Below, one piece after another: positions 1-10,500 of a stretch of DNA of 64,000 nucleotides. Origin of the DNA: Pseudomonas paraeruginosa PA7. Lineage in GTDB: Bacteria > Pseudomonadota > Gammaproteobacteria > Pseudomonadales > Pseudomonadaceae. A program made the position numbers and the translations under genes. Under the pieces are notes generated by a model, which saw nothing but the letters and a program-made list of their open reading frames with translations, made no database searches and was not told where the DNA came from. The first letter of the stretch is position 1, and each line of letters begins with the position of its first letter. The stretch is from NCBI RefSeq assembly GCF_000017205.1, contig NC_009656.1:2732001-2796000 (forward strand). The letters run 5' to 3'.

Positions 1-245
1 TCCGGCCGATCATGATGACCACCCTGGCCGCCTTGCTCGGCGCCTTGCCGCTGATCTTCGGCATCGGCGGCGACGCCGCGCTGCGCCGGCCGCTGGGCAT
101 CACCATCGTCGGTGGGCTGATCGGCAGCCAGTTGCTGACCCTGTACACCACCCCGGTGGTCTACCTCTATCTCGACCGCCTGCGCCACTGGGTCAACCAG
201 AAACGCGGCGTACGCACGGACGGTGCGCTGGAGACACCCCTATGA
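1..245 (+). CDS. muxC: MuxC, RND inner-membrane efflux pump (C-terminal fragment)
   Basis: The frame is open from the window edge and ends in a TGA at 243-245. The visible 80 or so residues are the end of an HAE-type RND transporter: the [14 protein letters not shown] segment, the [11 protein letters not shown] loop and a last transmembrane helix ending YLDRLR. This block is near-invariant in RND pumps and lies in TM11-TM12. The stop overlaps the opmB start in an ATGA, so the two are translated as one operon. The assignment to MuxC (one of two RND proteins in MuxABC-OpmB) rests on the OpmB partner and the following czc genes; the fragment alone would fit any RND pump. Confidence 0.85.
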   Translation, partial: RPIMMTTLAALLGALPLIFGIGGDAALRRPLGITIVGGLIGSQLLTLYTTPVVYLYLDRLRHWVNQKRGVRTDGALETPL

Positions 246-1741
246 AACACACCCCCTCGCTGCTCGCCCTGGCCCTGGTCGCCGCCCTCGGCGGCTGCGC
301 CATCGGCCCCGACTACCAGCGACCGGACCTGGCGGTGCCCGCCGAATTCAAGGAAGCCGAAGGCTGGCGCCGCGCCGAGCCGCGCGACGTGTTCCAGCGC
401 GGCGCCTGGTGGGAGCTGTACGGCGACCAGACCCTGAACGACCTGCAGATGCACCTGGAACGTTCCAACCAGACCCTGGCCCAGTCGGTGGCGCAGTTCC
501 GCCAGGCCGAGGCGCTGGTGCGCGGCGCGCGGGCCGCGTTCTTCCCGTCGATCACCGGCAACGTGGGCAAGACCCGCAGCGGCCAGGGCGGCGGCGACAG
601 CACCGTGCGCCTGCCCGATGGTTCGACGGTGAGCAGCGGCGGTGGCTCTGGCGCCATCAGCAACAGTTATTCGACCAGCCTCGGCGTCAGCTGGGAGGTC
701 GACCTCTGGGGCAAGCTGCGCCGGCAACTGGAAGCCAACCAGGCGAGCCTGCAGGCCAGCGCCGCCGACCTCGCCGCGGTGCGCCTCAGCCAGCAGTCGC
801 AACTGGCGCAGAATTACCTGCAACTGCGGGTGATGGACGAGCAGATCCGCCTGCTCAACGCCACCGTCGCGGGTTACGAGCGTTCGCTGAAGGTAGCCGA
901 GAACAAATACCGCGCCGGCATCGTCACCAGGGCCGACGTGGCCCAGGCCCGCACCCAGCTGAAAAGCACCCAGGCCCAGGCCATCGACCTGAAGTACCAG
1001 CGTGCCCAGCTGGAGCACGCCATCGCGGTGCTGGTCGGCCTGCCGCCGGCGCAATTCAACCTGCCGCCGGTGGCGAGCGTGCCGAAGCTGCCGGAGCTGC
1101 CGGCGATGGTACCGTCGCAATTGCTCGAACGACGGCCGGACATCGCCTCGGCGGAGCGCAAGGTGATTTCCGCCAACGCCCAGATCGGCGTGGCCAAGGC
1201 CGCCTATTTCCCCGACCTCACCCTCAGCGCCGCCGGCGGCTACCGTAGCGGCAGCCTGAGCAACTGGATCAGCACGCCGAACCGCTTCTGGTCGATCGGC
1301 CCGCAGTTCGCCATGACCCTGTTCGACGGCGGCCTGATCGGCTCCCAGGTGGACCAGGCCGAGGCGACCTACGACCAGACCGTGGCGACCTACCGGCAGA
1401 CCGTGCTCGATGGTTTCCGCGAGGTGGAGGACTACCTGGTGCAATTGAGCGTGCTCGACGAGGAGAGCGGCGTGCAGCGCGAAGCCCTGGAGTCGGCCCG
1501 CGAGGCACTGCGCCTGGCCGAGAACCAGTACAAGGCCGGCACCGTCGACTACACCGACGTGGTCACCAACCAGGCCACCGCGCTGAGCAACGAACGCAGC
1601 GTGCTGACCCTGCTCGGCAGCCGCCTGACCGCCAGCGTCCAGTTGATCGCGGCAATGGGCGGCGGCTGGGACCGCGCCGATATCGAGCGGACCGACGAGC
1701 GGCTCGGCCGGGTCGAGGAGGGCCTGCCGCCTTCGCCCTGA
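242..1741 (+). CDS. opmB: OpmB, outer-membrane efflux lipoprotein of MuxABC-OpmB
   Basis: A 499-residue outer-membrane factor of the NodT/TolC class that forms the exit duct of the MuxABC tripartite pump. The N-terminus is a lipoprotein signal ([19 protein letters not shown], lipobox cysteine at 19) followed by the IGPDYQRPD motif typical of this family. Two internally repeated coiled-coil halves follow, each with an NxYxxG-type turn ([16 protein letters not shown] near 220 and [16 protein letters not shown] near 430). It overlaps muxC by 4 bases. The family supports aminocoumarin and macrolide efflux in P. aeruginosa. It is the last gene of the operon. Confidence 0.93.
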   Translation: MKHTPSLLALALVAALGGCAIGPDYQRPDLAVPAEFKEAEGWRRAEPRDVFQRGAWWELYGDQTLNDLQMHLERSNQTLAQSVAQFRQAEALVRGARAAFFPSITGNVGKTRSGQGGGDSTVRLPDGSTVSSGGGSGAISNSYSTSLGVSWEVDLWGKLRRQLEANQASLQASAADLAAVRLSQQSQLAQNYLQLRVMDEQIRLLNATVAGYERSLKVAENKYRAGIVTRADVAQARTQLKSTQAQAIDLKYQRAQLEHAIAVLVGLPPAQFNLPPVASVPKLPELPAMVPSQLLERRPDIASAERKVISANAQIGVAKAAYFPDLTLSAAGGYRSGSLSNWISTPNRFWSIGPQFAMTLFDGGLIGSQVDQAEATYDQTVATYRQTVLDGFREVEDYLVQLSVLDEESGVQREALESAREALRLAENQYKAGTVDYTDVVTNQATALSNERSVLTLLGSRLTASVQLIAAMGGGWDRADIERTDERLGRVEEGLPPSP

Positions 1742-1853
1742 GTTCTTCTCGCTGCCTGTTCCTGACGAATGCCTTTCCCCGCTATTGCGCTTGCATGACA
1801 CACCGCCGTCCGCGTCTCGGCTAGAGTGCGGCGGCGGATGTGGAGGTGAATAC

Positions 1854-2108
1854 GTGTCGGGGACATTTCCGGAAAAGCCCTCGCGCCGAGGCTGCTGGCT
1901 CGGCTGGTTGTGCCGCCTGGCCATGCTTGGCGGCGTCGCCGCGATGTTCTGGGCGCTGCTGCAATGCTTCGTCCTGCTGCACGGCGATCCGCCGCTCCAG
2001 CGCGCCCCGCTGCGGACGCCCTGGACCCTGCTGGCGCTCGGCCTGGCGCTGTTCCTCGCCGGTTTCTGCGGCGAGTACCGGCTGTGGCGGCGCCGCGCCG
2101 GTTGCTGA
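1854..2108 (+). CDS. Small two-helix membrane protein (hypothetical)
   Basis: An 84-residue ORF with a GTG start at 1854, chosen because GGAGGTG at 1842-1848 sits 5 bases upstream; the frame is open further upstream but without a ribosome site. Two hydrophobic segments (about residues 18-43 and 57-71) flank a short PPLQRAPLRTP loop, and the tail is basic (YRLWRRRAGC). That pattern fits a small inner-membrane protein with a cytoplasmic C-terminus. It lies 112 bases after opmB and runs head-on into czcS, with only 8 bases between the two stops. No family recognised. It could be a chance ORF in GC-rich DNA, but the ribosome site and helices argue for a gene. Confidence 0.5.
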   Translation: MSGTFPEKPSRRGCWLGWLCRLAMLGGVAAMFWALLQCFVLLHGDPPLQRAPLRTPWTLLALGLALFLAGFCGEYRLWRRRAGC

Positions 2109-2116
2109 AGCCGGCG

Positions 2117-3532
2117 TCAGGAAGCGCCCGTCGCAGGGAACAGCAGGCGCAGGTGGGTCTTCTGCTGCGGTACGCTTTCCGCCTCGGCGCGGCCGCCGTG
2201 GTAGGCCATGATCGATTGCACGATGGCCAGCCCCAGGCCGGTGCCGGCCTGGGCGCCGGGCTGGCGGCCGGCGCGGCGGTAGAAGCGCTCGAACAGGTGC
2301 GGCAGGTACTCCGGCGGGATGCCCGGGCCGTCGTTGCTGACCATGAGTTCGGTATGGCCGGCGCGGCGGCCGATCCGCACGTCGATGCGCCCGCCTTGCG
2401 GAGTGTGGCGCACCGCGTTGGAGACCAGGTTGGAGATGGCGCGCTGGATCATCAGGTTGTCGCCATGGGCGAAACCGCTGCCGGACAGGCGCAGTTCGAC
2501 GCCCTTGTCCTCGGCGACCATTTCGTACAGGTCGATGACCTTGGCCGCCTGCTCGTGCAGCGCCACCCGGCCGAACTGGGCCTGGATCGCCGGGTTGTCC
2601 ACCTGCACCAGGAACAGCATGTCGGTGACGATCCGCGACAGCCGCTCCAGTTCCTCGGCGTTGGACTCCAGTGCCTCGCGGTAGGCCGCGCCGTCGCGGG
2701 TCTGGCTGAGCAGCACCTGGTTGCGCCCGAGCAGGTTGCAGATCGGCGCGCGCAGTTCGTGGGCCAGGTCGTCGGAGAATTGCGAAAGCTGGCGTACGCC
2801 ATCCTCGAGGCGGCCGAGCATGTGGTTGAAGCTGCGCGCCAGGCTGTCCAGCTCACGCGGCAGGTTCTGCTCGGGGATGCGGTAGGAGAGATCCTGCGGG
2901 CTGACCTGGGCGGCCACCCGGCGGAAGCGATTCAACGGTTCGAGGCCGGCACGCACCACCCACCAGGCGGCCAGGGCGATCAATGGCAGGAGGAAGGGCA
3001 GGGCCAGCAGGGTGGCGCGGAGGAAGCCGTCGAGCAGGCGCTCATCGGCGTTGCGCTCGCTGCTCAGCAGCACCTGCACCGGGGTGCCGTTCTTCATCCG
3101 CAACGACGCGCCGATGCTCAGCAGGCGCTGGTCGCTGCCGGTGACCCAGCTCTGGAACACCGGCTGGCGGGCGTCCATCTGCAGGCTGGCGAGGAGGGCG
3201 CGGTTGGCCGCGACGCTGGCCGCGGCCTGGTCGCCGAAGCTCATCAGCGGCTGGCCGCTGCGGCTGTCGAGGATGCTCAGGTGCAGGCCGCTGTGGGCCA
3301 CCAGTTGGTCCCGCAGGGCGTGCGCCTGCACGGCCGGGTCGCTGCGCAGGTCGAGGTCGTCCTCCAGGCTGTGGCGGATCTGTTCCAGCTTCAGTTGCAG
3401 GTTTTCCCGCTCGCGGGCTTCCAGTTCGCGGCCGAGGTTCCAGTGCGCCATGGCGCCGAGCGCCAGCGCCAGCAGCGCGCCGAGGGCGCCGACCAGCAGG
3501 GCCAGGCGCAGCGACAGGCGGCCTGGTGTCAT
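2117..3532 (-). CDS. czcS: CzcS, heavy-metal sensor histidine kinase
   Basis: A 471-residue membrane kinase of the heavy-metal sensor (CusS/CzcS) class. Order: N-terminal TM helix (residues about 8-28), a periplasmic sensor region of about 140 residues, a second TM helix (LLALPFLLPLIALAAWWVV, about 173-191), HAMP, dimerisation helix with the phospho-acceptor His at 258 in AHELRAP, then the ATPase domain with N box (ISNLVSNAVRHT), G1 (DGPGIP), F box (LFERFYR) and G2 (GTGLGLAI). It senses periplasmic Zn, Cd or Co and phosphorylates CzcR. Its start overlaps the czcR stop by 4 bases, so the pair is co-translated and transcribed away from czcCBA. Confidence 0.93.
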   Translation of the reverse strand: MTPGRLSLRLALLVGALGALLALALGAMAHWNLGRELEARERENLQLKLEQIRHSLEDDLDLRSDPAVQAHALRDQLVAHSGLHLSILDSRSGQPLMSFGDQAAASVAANRALLASLQMDARQPVFQSWVTGSDQRLLSIGASLRMKNGTPVQVLLSSERNADERLLDGFLRATLLALPFLLPLIALAAWWVVRAGLEPLNRFRRVAAQVSPQDLSYRIPEQNLPRELDSLARSFNHMLGRLEDGVRQLSQFSDDLAHELRAPICNLLGRNQVLLSQTRDGAAYREALESNAEELERLSRIVTDMLFLVQVDNPAIQAQFGRVALHEQAAKVIDLYEMVAEDKGVELRLSGSGFAHGDNLMIQRAISNLVSNAVRHTPQGGRIDVRIGRRAGHTELMVSNDGPGIPPEYLPHLFERFYRRAGRQPGAQAGTGLGLAIVQSIMAYHGGRAEAESVPQQKTHLRLLFPATGAS

Positions 3533-4203
3533 CGACGCGCTTCCAGCACGTAGCCGACGCCGCGGATGGTGTGGATCAGCTTGAGGTCGAAGCCGTCGTC
3601 GATCTTCGCCCGCAGGCGGCAGATGGCGACTTCCACCACGTTGGAGTCGTTGTCGAAGTTCATGTCCCAGATCAGCGAGATGATCTGCGTCCGGGTGATG
3701 ACGTCGCCGTTGCGCCGCATCAGCAGGTGCAGCAGGGCGAACTCCTTGGTCGTCAGGTTGATCCGCACCCGGCCGCGGAAGGCCCGGTGGCGGCTGGCGT
3801 CCAGCTCAAGGTCGGCGACCCGCAGGACGTCCTGCATCGGCGCCTGGTCGTGGCGGCGCAGCAGCGAGCGGACCCGCGCCAGCAGTTCGGGGAACTGGAA
3901 CGGCTTGACCATGAAGTCGTCGGCGCCGAGATCGAGGCCGCGCACCTTGTCGGTCAGCCGGCCGTGCCCGGTGAGCATCATCACTCGCGCGCTGCTGCGT
4001 TCGCGCAGGCGGCGGAGCAGGTCCCAGCCGTCGATGCCGGGCAGGTTGACGTCGAGGATCACCAGTTCGTAAGGGTGTTGCAAGGCCATGTGCAGGCCGT
4101 CGATGCCATCGTTGGCGCGGTCGACGATGTAGCCGCTTTCGGTCAGGCCCTGGTGCAGGTAGTCGGCCGTCTTGACTTCATCTTCGATAATAAGGATGCG
4201 CAT
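3529..4203 (-). CDS. czcR: CzcR, OmpR-family metal-response regulator
   Basis: A 224-residue OmpR/PhoB-type regulator. The receiver domain has the acidic pocket EDE at residues 7-9, phospho-acceptor Asp51 (VILDVNLPG) and the switch Lys in VKPF. The C-terminal winged helix carries the LTTKEFALLHLLMRR and VVEVAICRLRAKID motifs. CzcR activates czcCBA and, in P. aeruginosa, also represses oprD, which links zinc to carbapenem resistance (established knowledge). It is divergent from czcC across a 512-base spacer, from which it probably also autoregulates. Confidence 0.94.
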   Translation of the reverse strand: MRILIIEDEVKTADYLHQGLTESGYIVDRANDGIDGLHMALQHPYELVILDVNLPGIDGWDLLRRLRERSSARVMMLTGHGRLTDKVRGLDLGADDFMVKPFQFPELLARVRSLLRRHDQAPMQDVLRVADLELDASRHRAFRGRVRINLTTKEFALLHLLMRRNGDVITRTQIISLIWDMNFDNDSNVVEVAICRLRAKIDDGFDLKLIHTIRGVGYVLEARR

Positions 4204-4715
4204 GTTCGCCCCTATATAAAGTATGGGTTCAGTTGCAAGTAAATGTGTGGATGCATTGCTATAAAGTTACATTCGCGAAGATCGCTTATATGTGCCGCTG
4301 GAAATGTAATTTCATATCATCCCGGCGCTTCGATGATGAATATCGAATAAGTGGATGGTTTTGCCGAAAGAAACCGGGTGTTCCGCGCTGATGGCCGTGG
4401 TGCAAGCCATGCCTGGCGTGAGAGGAGCGTCTATTTGTAAGCGCATGTTGCTCTTGACCCTGCTTTTCATCCAACTATCGCGAGCCTCTTCGAAGGTTGC
4501 CGGAGTGTAACCGCTAATTGTCCGCGGAGAATATTCATTACCGACTTGTAATTCTCTCGTCACCTTGCCGATAAGCCCTGATCCCTAACATCTGCCGCAT
4601 TCCGGAAGTGCAACTTCGAATATCGTCCGGCGGTTATCGCCGACGAATGGTTGCGTGGCTCCGGAGCGTAGTGAATCGCCGTCGCCGACGGCGGTTGTCA
4701 GATGAGGAGCGGAAC
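4204..4715. promoter_or_regulatory. czcR-czcC divergent control region
   Basis: A 512-base spacer without a convincing gene, noticeably richer in A+T than its flanks at 4204-4590. It must hold the promoters of czcRS (leftward) and czcCBA (rightward). An imperfect inverted repeat AGTTACATT (4265-4273) / AATGTAATT (4303-4311) lies about 60 bases before the czcR start and is a candidate regulator site. A weak -35-like TTGACC lies at 4454-4459. The czcC ribosome site GAGGAGC is at 4704-4710. No match to a known CzcR consensus was verified, so the operators are inference. Confidence 0.55.
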
Positions 4716-6002
4716 ATGCCGATACATCGGCCACTGGCCAGCGCGGGGAAACGCGCCTGCTGGCTACTGATGGGAATCTGCCTGGGGTTGCCGGCGCTGG
4801 CTGCGCCCGCGCCGGCCAGTTTCAACGGGACCTCGGTCAGCCTAGAACAGGCGCTGGAACGGGCGTTGCAGAGCAACCCCGGGCTGGCGGCCGTCGGCCG
4901 CGAAACCGAGATCGCCGCGGGCGCTCGCCAGCAGGCCGGGTTGATCCCCAATCCGGAGCTGTCCTGGGATGTCGAGGACACCCGCCAGGGCAATCGCCAG
5001 ACCAGCGTCAGCCTTGCCCAGCCGTTGGAGCTCGGCGGCAAGCGCGGCGCGCGGGTCGAGGTGGCGAAGCGTGGCAGCGAGATCGCCTGGACCCAGCTGG
5101 AAGTCCGTCGCGCCGAACTGCGCGCCGAGGTCCGCGGCGCCTACTATGCCGCGCTGACCGCGCAGGAGCGGGTGCGCCTGGCGAAGACCTCGCTGGACCT
5201 GGCCAGGCGCGCCCTGCAGGCCGCCGACCGGCGGGTCAAGGCCGGCAGCATTTCCTCGGTGGAGCGGGTCCGCGCCCAGGTCCTGGCGGACAACGCCCAG
5301 CTCGACCTGAGCCAGGCGGAGCTGGAGTTGCAGCGCACCTACGTACAACTGTCGAGCACCTGGAACGAGCCGCAGCCCGGCTTCGCCCGGGTCGGCGGCG
5401 AACTCGACGCGGTGCCGGCGAGCATCACCCGTGGCGCCTTGCTGCGCCATCTCGACGAGTCGCCGAGCCTGCGCCTGGCGGCCCAGGAAGTGGCGCGCGG
5501 CGAGGCCCAGGTCGACCTGGAGAAGCGCCAGCGGATCCCCAACCTGACGGTCAGCATCGGCAGCAAGTACGACCAGACCGCCCGCGACGGACGCGGCGAG
5601 CGGGTCAACCTGATCGGCCTGTCGATGCCGCTGCCGCTGTTCGACCGCAACCAGGGCAACATCTACGCCGCCCAGAGCCGCGCCGACCAGGCCCGCGACC
5701 TGCAGCGCGCGACCCTGCTACGGCTGCGCAGCGAAGCGGTACAGGCCTACGACCGGTTGCGCACCTCGGAGCAGGAGCTGGCGCTGGTCCGCCGCGACCT
5801 GCTGCCCGGCGCGCAGAGCGCTCTGGACTCGATGACCCGTGGGTTCGAGATGGGCAAGTTCAACTTCCTCGATGTGCTCGACGCCCAGCGCACCCTGGTC
5901 AGCGTCCGCGCCCAGTACGTGCGCGCGCTGGACGCCGCGGCGCAGGCGCGGGTGAGCATGGAGCGCCTGCTCGGCGAAGACATCGGCCACCTCGGCCAGT
6001 GA
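4716..6002 (+). CDS. czcC: CzcC, outer-membrane factor of the CzcCBA metal efflux pump
   Basis: A 428-residue TolC-fold protein. The ATG at 4716 was chosen because GAGGAGC stands 5 bases before it and it opens a signal peptide (KRACWLLMGICLGLPALAAPA); longer upstream extensions are arginine-rich and not signal-like. Duplicated outer-membrane-factor halves contain SLAQPLELGGKR (about residues 96-107) and SMPLPLFDRNQGN (about 306-318), both typical of the CzcC/CusC metal branch. It gives the outer exit for Zn, Cd and Co expelled by CzcA. First gene of czcCBA. A GC-rich potential hairpin lies in the 52-base czcC-czcB gap. Confidence 0.94.
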   Translation: MPIHRPLASAGKRACWLLMGICLGLPALAAPAPASFNGTSVSLEQALERALQSNPGLAAVGRETEIAAGARQQAGLIPNPELSWDVEDTRQGNRQTSVSLAQPLELGGKRGARVEVAKRGSEIAWTQLEVRRAELRAEVRGAYYAALTAQERVRLAKTSLDLARRALQAADRRVKAGSISSVERVRAQVLADNAQLDLSQAELELQRTYVQLSSTWNEPQPGFARVGGELDAVPASITRGALLRHLDESPSLRLAAQEVARGEAQVDLEKRQRIPNLTVSIGSKYDQTARDGRGERVNLIGLSMPLPLFDRNQGNIYAAQSRADQARDLQRATLLRLRSEAVQAYDRLRTSEQELALVRRDLLPGAQSALDSMTRGFEMGKFNFLDVLDAQRTLVSVRAQYVRALDAAAQARVSMERLLGEDIGHLGQ

Positions 6003-6054
6003 GATTTCCGGGGCGGGCCGCCGGCGCGCCCCCTGAACGGTTCGGGAGAACAGA

Positions 6055-7509
6055 ATGGGCAAGAAGACGATTATCGCGGTGACCGCGCTGGCGCTGCTCG
6101 GCCTGGGCGGCGGCGCCTACCTGGAGCTGGGCGGCAAGGCGCCGGCCGGCGCCGGCGAAACCGCCGCGGAGGGCGAGGGCAACGGACCGCGCGGCGGCCT
6201 GCTGCTGCGCCAGGGCGACCTGACCCTGGAGCTGCTGGTGCCGGAGGATGGCAGCCCGCTCAAGGCCTGGGTCGAGCGTGGCGGCAAGGCGCTGGCGCCG
6301 CAGGACGTGGTCCTCGGTGCGGATGTCGAGCGCGCCACCGGCGAGGTCGAGGACCTGCTGTTCAAGGCCAGCGGCGACGCCCTGGTGGCCAACGCCGGGA
6401 TCGCCGAGCCGCATGCCTTCACCGCGCGCCTCAAGCTGATGGCCGGCAAGCAGGGCTACGACTTCGCCTTCACCCGCGAGGAGGGCAAGCTGGAGCTGGA
6501 CGCCGAGCAGATCGAAGCCGCTGGCATCACCCTCGACAAGGCGCGGCCGATCAGCCTGGCCCAGGTGGTCTCGCTGCCCGGCGAGATCCGCTTCAACGAG
6601 GACCGCACCGCGCACATCGTGCCGCGCCTGCCGGGGATCGTCGACAGCGTGCCGGCCAATCTCGGCCAGGCGGTGAAGCAGGGCGAACTGCTGGCGGTGA
6701 TCAGCAGTCCGCAACTGTCCGACCAGCGCAGCGAATTCGCCGCCGCCCAACGCCGCCTGAGCCTGGCGCAGAGCACCTACAAGCGCGAACAGCAGTTGTG
6801 GAAGGAAGGCATCTCCGCCGAGCAGGAATTCCTCCTCGCCCGCCAGGGCCTGCAGGAAGCCGAGATCGCGGTGAGCAACGCGCGGGCGAAGATCGCCGCG
6901 CTCGGCGGCAACCCCAGCCTGCAGGGCGGCAACCGCTACGAGCTGCGTGCGCCGTTCGCCGGGGTGCTGGTGGAGAAGCACCTGACCCAGGGCGAGCCGG
7001 TGGACGGCACCGCCAACGTGTTCACGCTGTCCGACCTGTCCTCGGTCTGGGCCACCTTCAACGTGCCGGCGCAACTGCTCGGCCAGGTCCGCGTCGGCAG
7101 CAAGGTCAAGGTGCTCGCCCAGGCGCTGGACAGCGAGGTGGAAGGCACCGTGTCCTACATCGGCGACCTGCTCGGCGAGCAGACCCGCGCGGCCACCGCC
7201 CGGGTCACCCTGAGCAACCCCGAGAGCACCTGGCGCCCGGGCCTGTTCGTCTCCGTGCAGGTCGCCGAGGCGACCCGCAAGGAGGTCCTGACGGTCGCCG
7301 ACGGCGCGGTACAGAACGTCGACGGCGAGGACGTGGTGTTCGTCCGCGTGGCCGATGGCTTCGTGGCCCAGCCGGTCAAGCTGGGCATCAGCGACGGCCA
7401 GCGCGTCGAGGTCCTCGAGGGCCTGCGCGCCGGCGCCGAAGTCGCCGCCAGCGGCAGCTTCATCCTCAAATCCGAACTGGGCAAGGGCTCGGCGGAACAC
7501 GGTCACTGA
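6055..7509 (+). CDS. czcB: CzcB, periplasmic adaptor of the CzcCBA pump
   Basis: A 484-residue membrane fusion protein. An N-terminal membrane anchor or signal (KKTIIAVTALALLGLGGGAYLELGG) is followed by an extra N-terminal domain characteristic of CzcB rather than drug-pump adaptors. Then come a beta-barrel and lipoyl half (LPGIVDSVPANLGQAVKQGELLAVI, about residues 197-221), the alpha-helical hairpin with SQRS/QEF segments, the second lipoyl half (YELRAPFAGVLVEKHLTQGEPV) and C-terminal beta domains. It links CzcA to CzcC. The ribosome site GGGAGAA is 6 bases before the ATG. It is followed after 22 bases by czcA. Confidence 0.94.
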   Translation: MGKKTIIAVTALALLGLGGGAYLELGGKAPAGAGETAAEGEGNGPRGGLLLRQGDLTLELLVPEDGSPLKAWVERGGKALAPQDVVLGADVERATGEVEDLLFKASGDALVANAGIAEPHAFTARLKLMAGKQGYDFAFTREEGKLELDAEQIEAAGITLDKARPISLAQVVSLPGEIRFNEDRTAHIVPRLPGIVDSVPANLGQAVKQGELLAVISSPQLSDQRSEFAAAQRRLSLAQSTYKREQQLWKEGISAEQEFLLARQGLQEAEIAVSNARAKIAALGGNPSLQGGNRYELRAPFAGVLVEKHLTQGEPVDGTANVFTLSDLSSVWATFNVPAQLLGQVRVGSKVKVLAQALDSEVEGTVSYIGDLLGEQTRAATARVTLSNPESTWRPGLFVSVQVAEATRKEVLTVADGAVQNVDGEDVVFVRVADGFVAQPVKLGISDGQRVEVLEGLRAGAEVAASGSFILKSELGKGSAEHGH

Positions 7510-7531
7510 GTCCCGGCCCAGGAGTCTTCGC

Positions 7532-10500
7532 ATGTTCGAACGCATCATTCAATTCGCCATCGAGCAACGCTGGCTGGTCCTGCTGGCGGTGCTGGGGATG
7601 GCCGGGATCGGCATCGGCAGCTACCAGAAGCTGTCCATCGACGCCGTCCCGGACATCACCAACGTCCAGGTGCAGATCAACACTGCCGCTCCCGGCTACT
7701 CGCCGCTGGAGGTGGAACAGCGGATCACCTACCCGGTGGAAACCGTCATGGCCGGCCTGCCGGGCTTGCAGGAAACCCGTTCGCTGTCGCGGCCGGGGAT
7801 TTCCCAGGTGACGGTGATCTTCGAGGAAGGCACCGACATCTACTTCGCCCGCCAGCAGGTCAACGAACGCCTGAGCACGGCGCGCGAGCAACTGCCGGAA
7901 GACATCTCGCCGACCCTCGGGCCGATCTCCACCGGCCTCGGCGAGATCTACCTGTGGACGGTGGAGGCCGAGGAGGGCGCGACCAAGGAGGACGGCAGCG
8001 CCTACACCCCCACCGACCTGCGCACCATCCAGGACTGGATCATCCGCCCGCAGCTGCGCAACGTGAAGGGCGTGGCCGAGATCAACACCATCGGCGGCTA
8101 CGCCAAGCAGTTCCTCATCGCCCCGGACCCGAAGAAGCTCGCGGCCTACAAGCTGACCCTCGGCGACCTGCAGAACGCCGTGCTGCGCAACAACGAGAAC
8201 GTCGGCGCCGGCTACATCGAGCGGCGCGGCGAGCAGTTGCTGATTCGCGCGCCGGGGCAGGTCAAGGACATGGACGACATCCGCGGGATCATCGTTTCCA
8301 ACGTCGACGGCGTGCCGATCCGCATCCGCGACGTCGCCGAGGTCAGCCTGGGCAAGGAGCTGCGCACCGGCGCGGCCACCGAGAACGGCCGCGAGGTGGT
8401 GCTCGGCACGGTGTTCATGCTGATCGGCGAGAACAGCCGGGAAGTGGCGCAGGCGGTCGGCCAGCGCCTGGAGGAGATCAACCGGACCCTGCCCAAGGGG
8501 GTCAAGGCGATCACCGTCTACGACCGCACCACCCTGGTGGACAAGGCCGTGGCCACGGTGAAGAAAAACCTGGTGGAAGGCGCGGCGCTGGTGATCGCGG
8601 TGCTCTTCCTGTTCCTCGGCAACATCCGCGCGGCGCTGATCACGGCGACCATCATCCCGCTGTCGATGCTGTTCACCTTCACCGGGATGGTCAGCAATAA
8701 GGTCAGCGCCAATCTGATGAGCCTCGGCGCGCTGGACTTCGGCATCATCGTCGACGGCGCCGTGGTGATCGTCGAGAACGCCATCCGCCGCCTGGCCCAT
8801 GCCCAGGCCCACCACGGCCGCCAACTGACCCGCGCGGAGCGCTTCCACGAAGTCTTCGTCGCCTCCAAGGAGGCGCGCCGGGCGCTGGTCTTCGGCCAGA
8901 TCATCATCATGGTGGTGTACCTGCCGATCTTCGCCCTCACCGGCGTCGAGGGGAAGATGTTCCACCCGATGGCCTTCACCGTGGTCACCGCGCTGCTCGG
9001 CGCGATGATCCTCTCGGTGACCTTCGTCCCGGCGGCGATCGCGCTGTTCATCACCGGCAAGGTCAAGGAAGAGGAGAACTTCGTCATGCGCCGCGCGCGG
9101 CTGGCCTACGAACCGGCGCTGCGCTGGGTGCTCGGGCATCGCGCGCTGGTGGTCGGCGGCGCCCTGGGCATGGTCCTGCTCACCGGCCTGGTGGCCTCGC
9201 GAATGGGCAGCGAATTCATCCCCAGCCTCAGCGAGGGCGACTTCGCCATGCAGGGCCTGCGGGTGCCGGGCACCAGCCTGACCCAGTCGATCGAGATGCA
9301 GCAGACCCTCGAGAAGAAGCTGATGGGCAAGTTCCCGGAGATCGAGCGGATCTTCGCCCGTACCGGGACCGCCGAGATCGCCTCCGACCTGATGCCGCCG
9401 AACGCCTCGGACAGCTACGTGATGCTCAAGCCGCAAAGCGAATGGCCGGACCCGAAGAAGTCGCGGGAGGCGCTGCTGGAAGAATTGCAGGCCGCGGCCC
9501 TTGAGGTGCCGGGCAGCGTCTACGAGTTCTCCCAGCCGATCCAGTTGCGCTTCAACGAACTGATCTCCGGGGTGCGCAGCGACGTCGCGGTGAAGGTCTT
9601 CGGCGATGACATGCAGGTGCTCAACGACACCGCGGAGAAGATCTCCAAGGTGCTGCAAGGCATCGACGGGGCTTCCGAGGTCAAGGTCGAACAGACCTCC
9701 GGCCTGCCGGTGCTGACGGTGGACATCGACCGCGACAAGGCGGCGCGCTTCGGCCTCAACGTCGGCGACATCCAGGACACCGTCGCCACCGCCCTCGGCG
9801 GGCGCAACGCCGGCACCCTGTTCGAAGGCGACCGTCGCTTCGACATCGTCATCCGCCTGCCGGAAACCCTGCGCGCCGACCTGCCGGCGCTGTCCAACCT
9901 GCTGATCCCGCTGCCGCCGAACAACCTGGCGCGGATCGATTTCATCCCGCTGTCGGACGTGGCGCGCCTCGACCTCTCGCCGGGACCGAACCAGATCAGC
10001 CGGGAGAACGGCAAGCGACGCATCGTGGTCAGCGCCAACGTGCGTGGTCGCGACATCGGCTCCTTCGTGCTGGAAGCGCAGCGGAAGCTGCAGGCCGAGG
10101 TGAAGATCCCGGCCGGCTACTGGACCACCTGGGGCGGCCAGTTCGAACAGTTGCAGTCCGCCGCCAAGCGCCTGCAGGTGGTGGTGCCGGTGGCGCTGCT
10201 GCTGGTGTTCACCCTGCTCTTCGCCATGTTCAACAACGTCAAGGACGGCCTGCTGGTGTTCACCGGCATCCCCTTCGCCCTCACCGGCGGGGTGCTGGCC
10301 CTGTGGCTGCGCGGGATACCGCTGTCGATCTCGGCGGCGGTGGGTTTCATCGCCCTGTCCGGGGTGGCGGTGCTCAACGGCCTGGTGATGATTTCCTTCA
10401 TCCGCAACCTGTTGCAGGAAGGACGCAGCCTCGACCAGGCGGTGTGGGAGGGCGCCATCACCCGGTTGCGCCCGGTGCTGATGACCGCGCTGGTGGCGTC

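Noticed and set aside
167..1924. Long minus-strand frame opposite opmB
   Set aside because: It is a shadow of the opmB coding strand caused by high third-position GC; the protein is low complexity with no domain.
4312..4563. 83-codon minus-strand ORF in the czcR-czcC spacer
   Set aside because: GTG start without a good ribosome site, no family likeness, and codon use does not look like the neighbours. Kept only as an open question.
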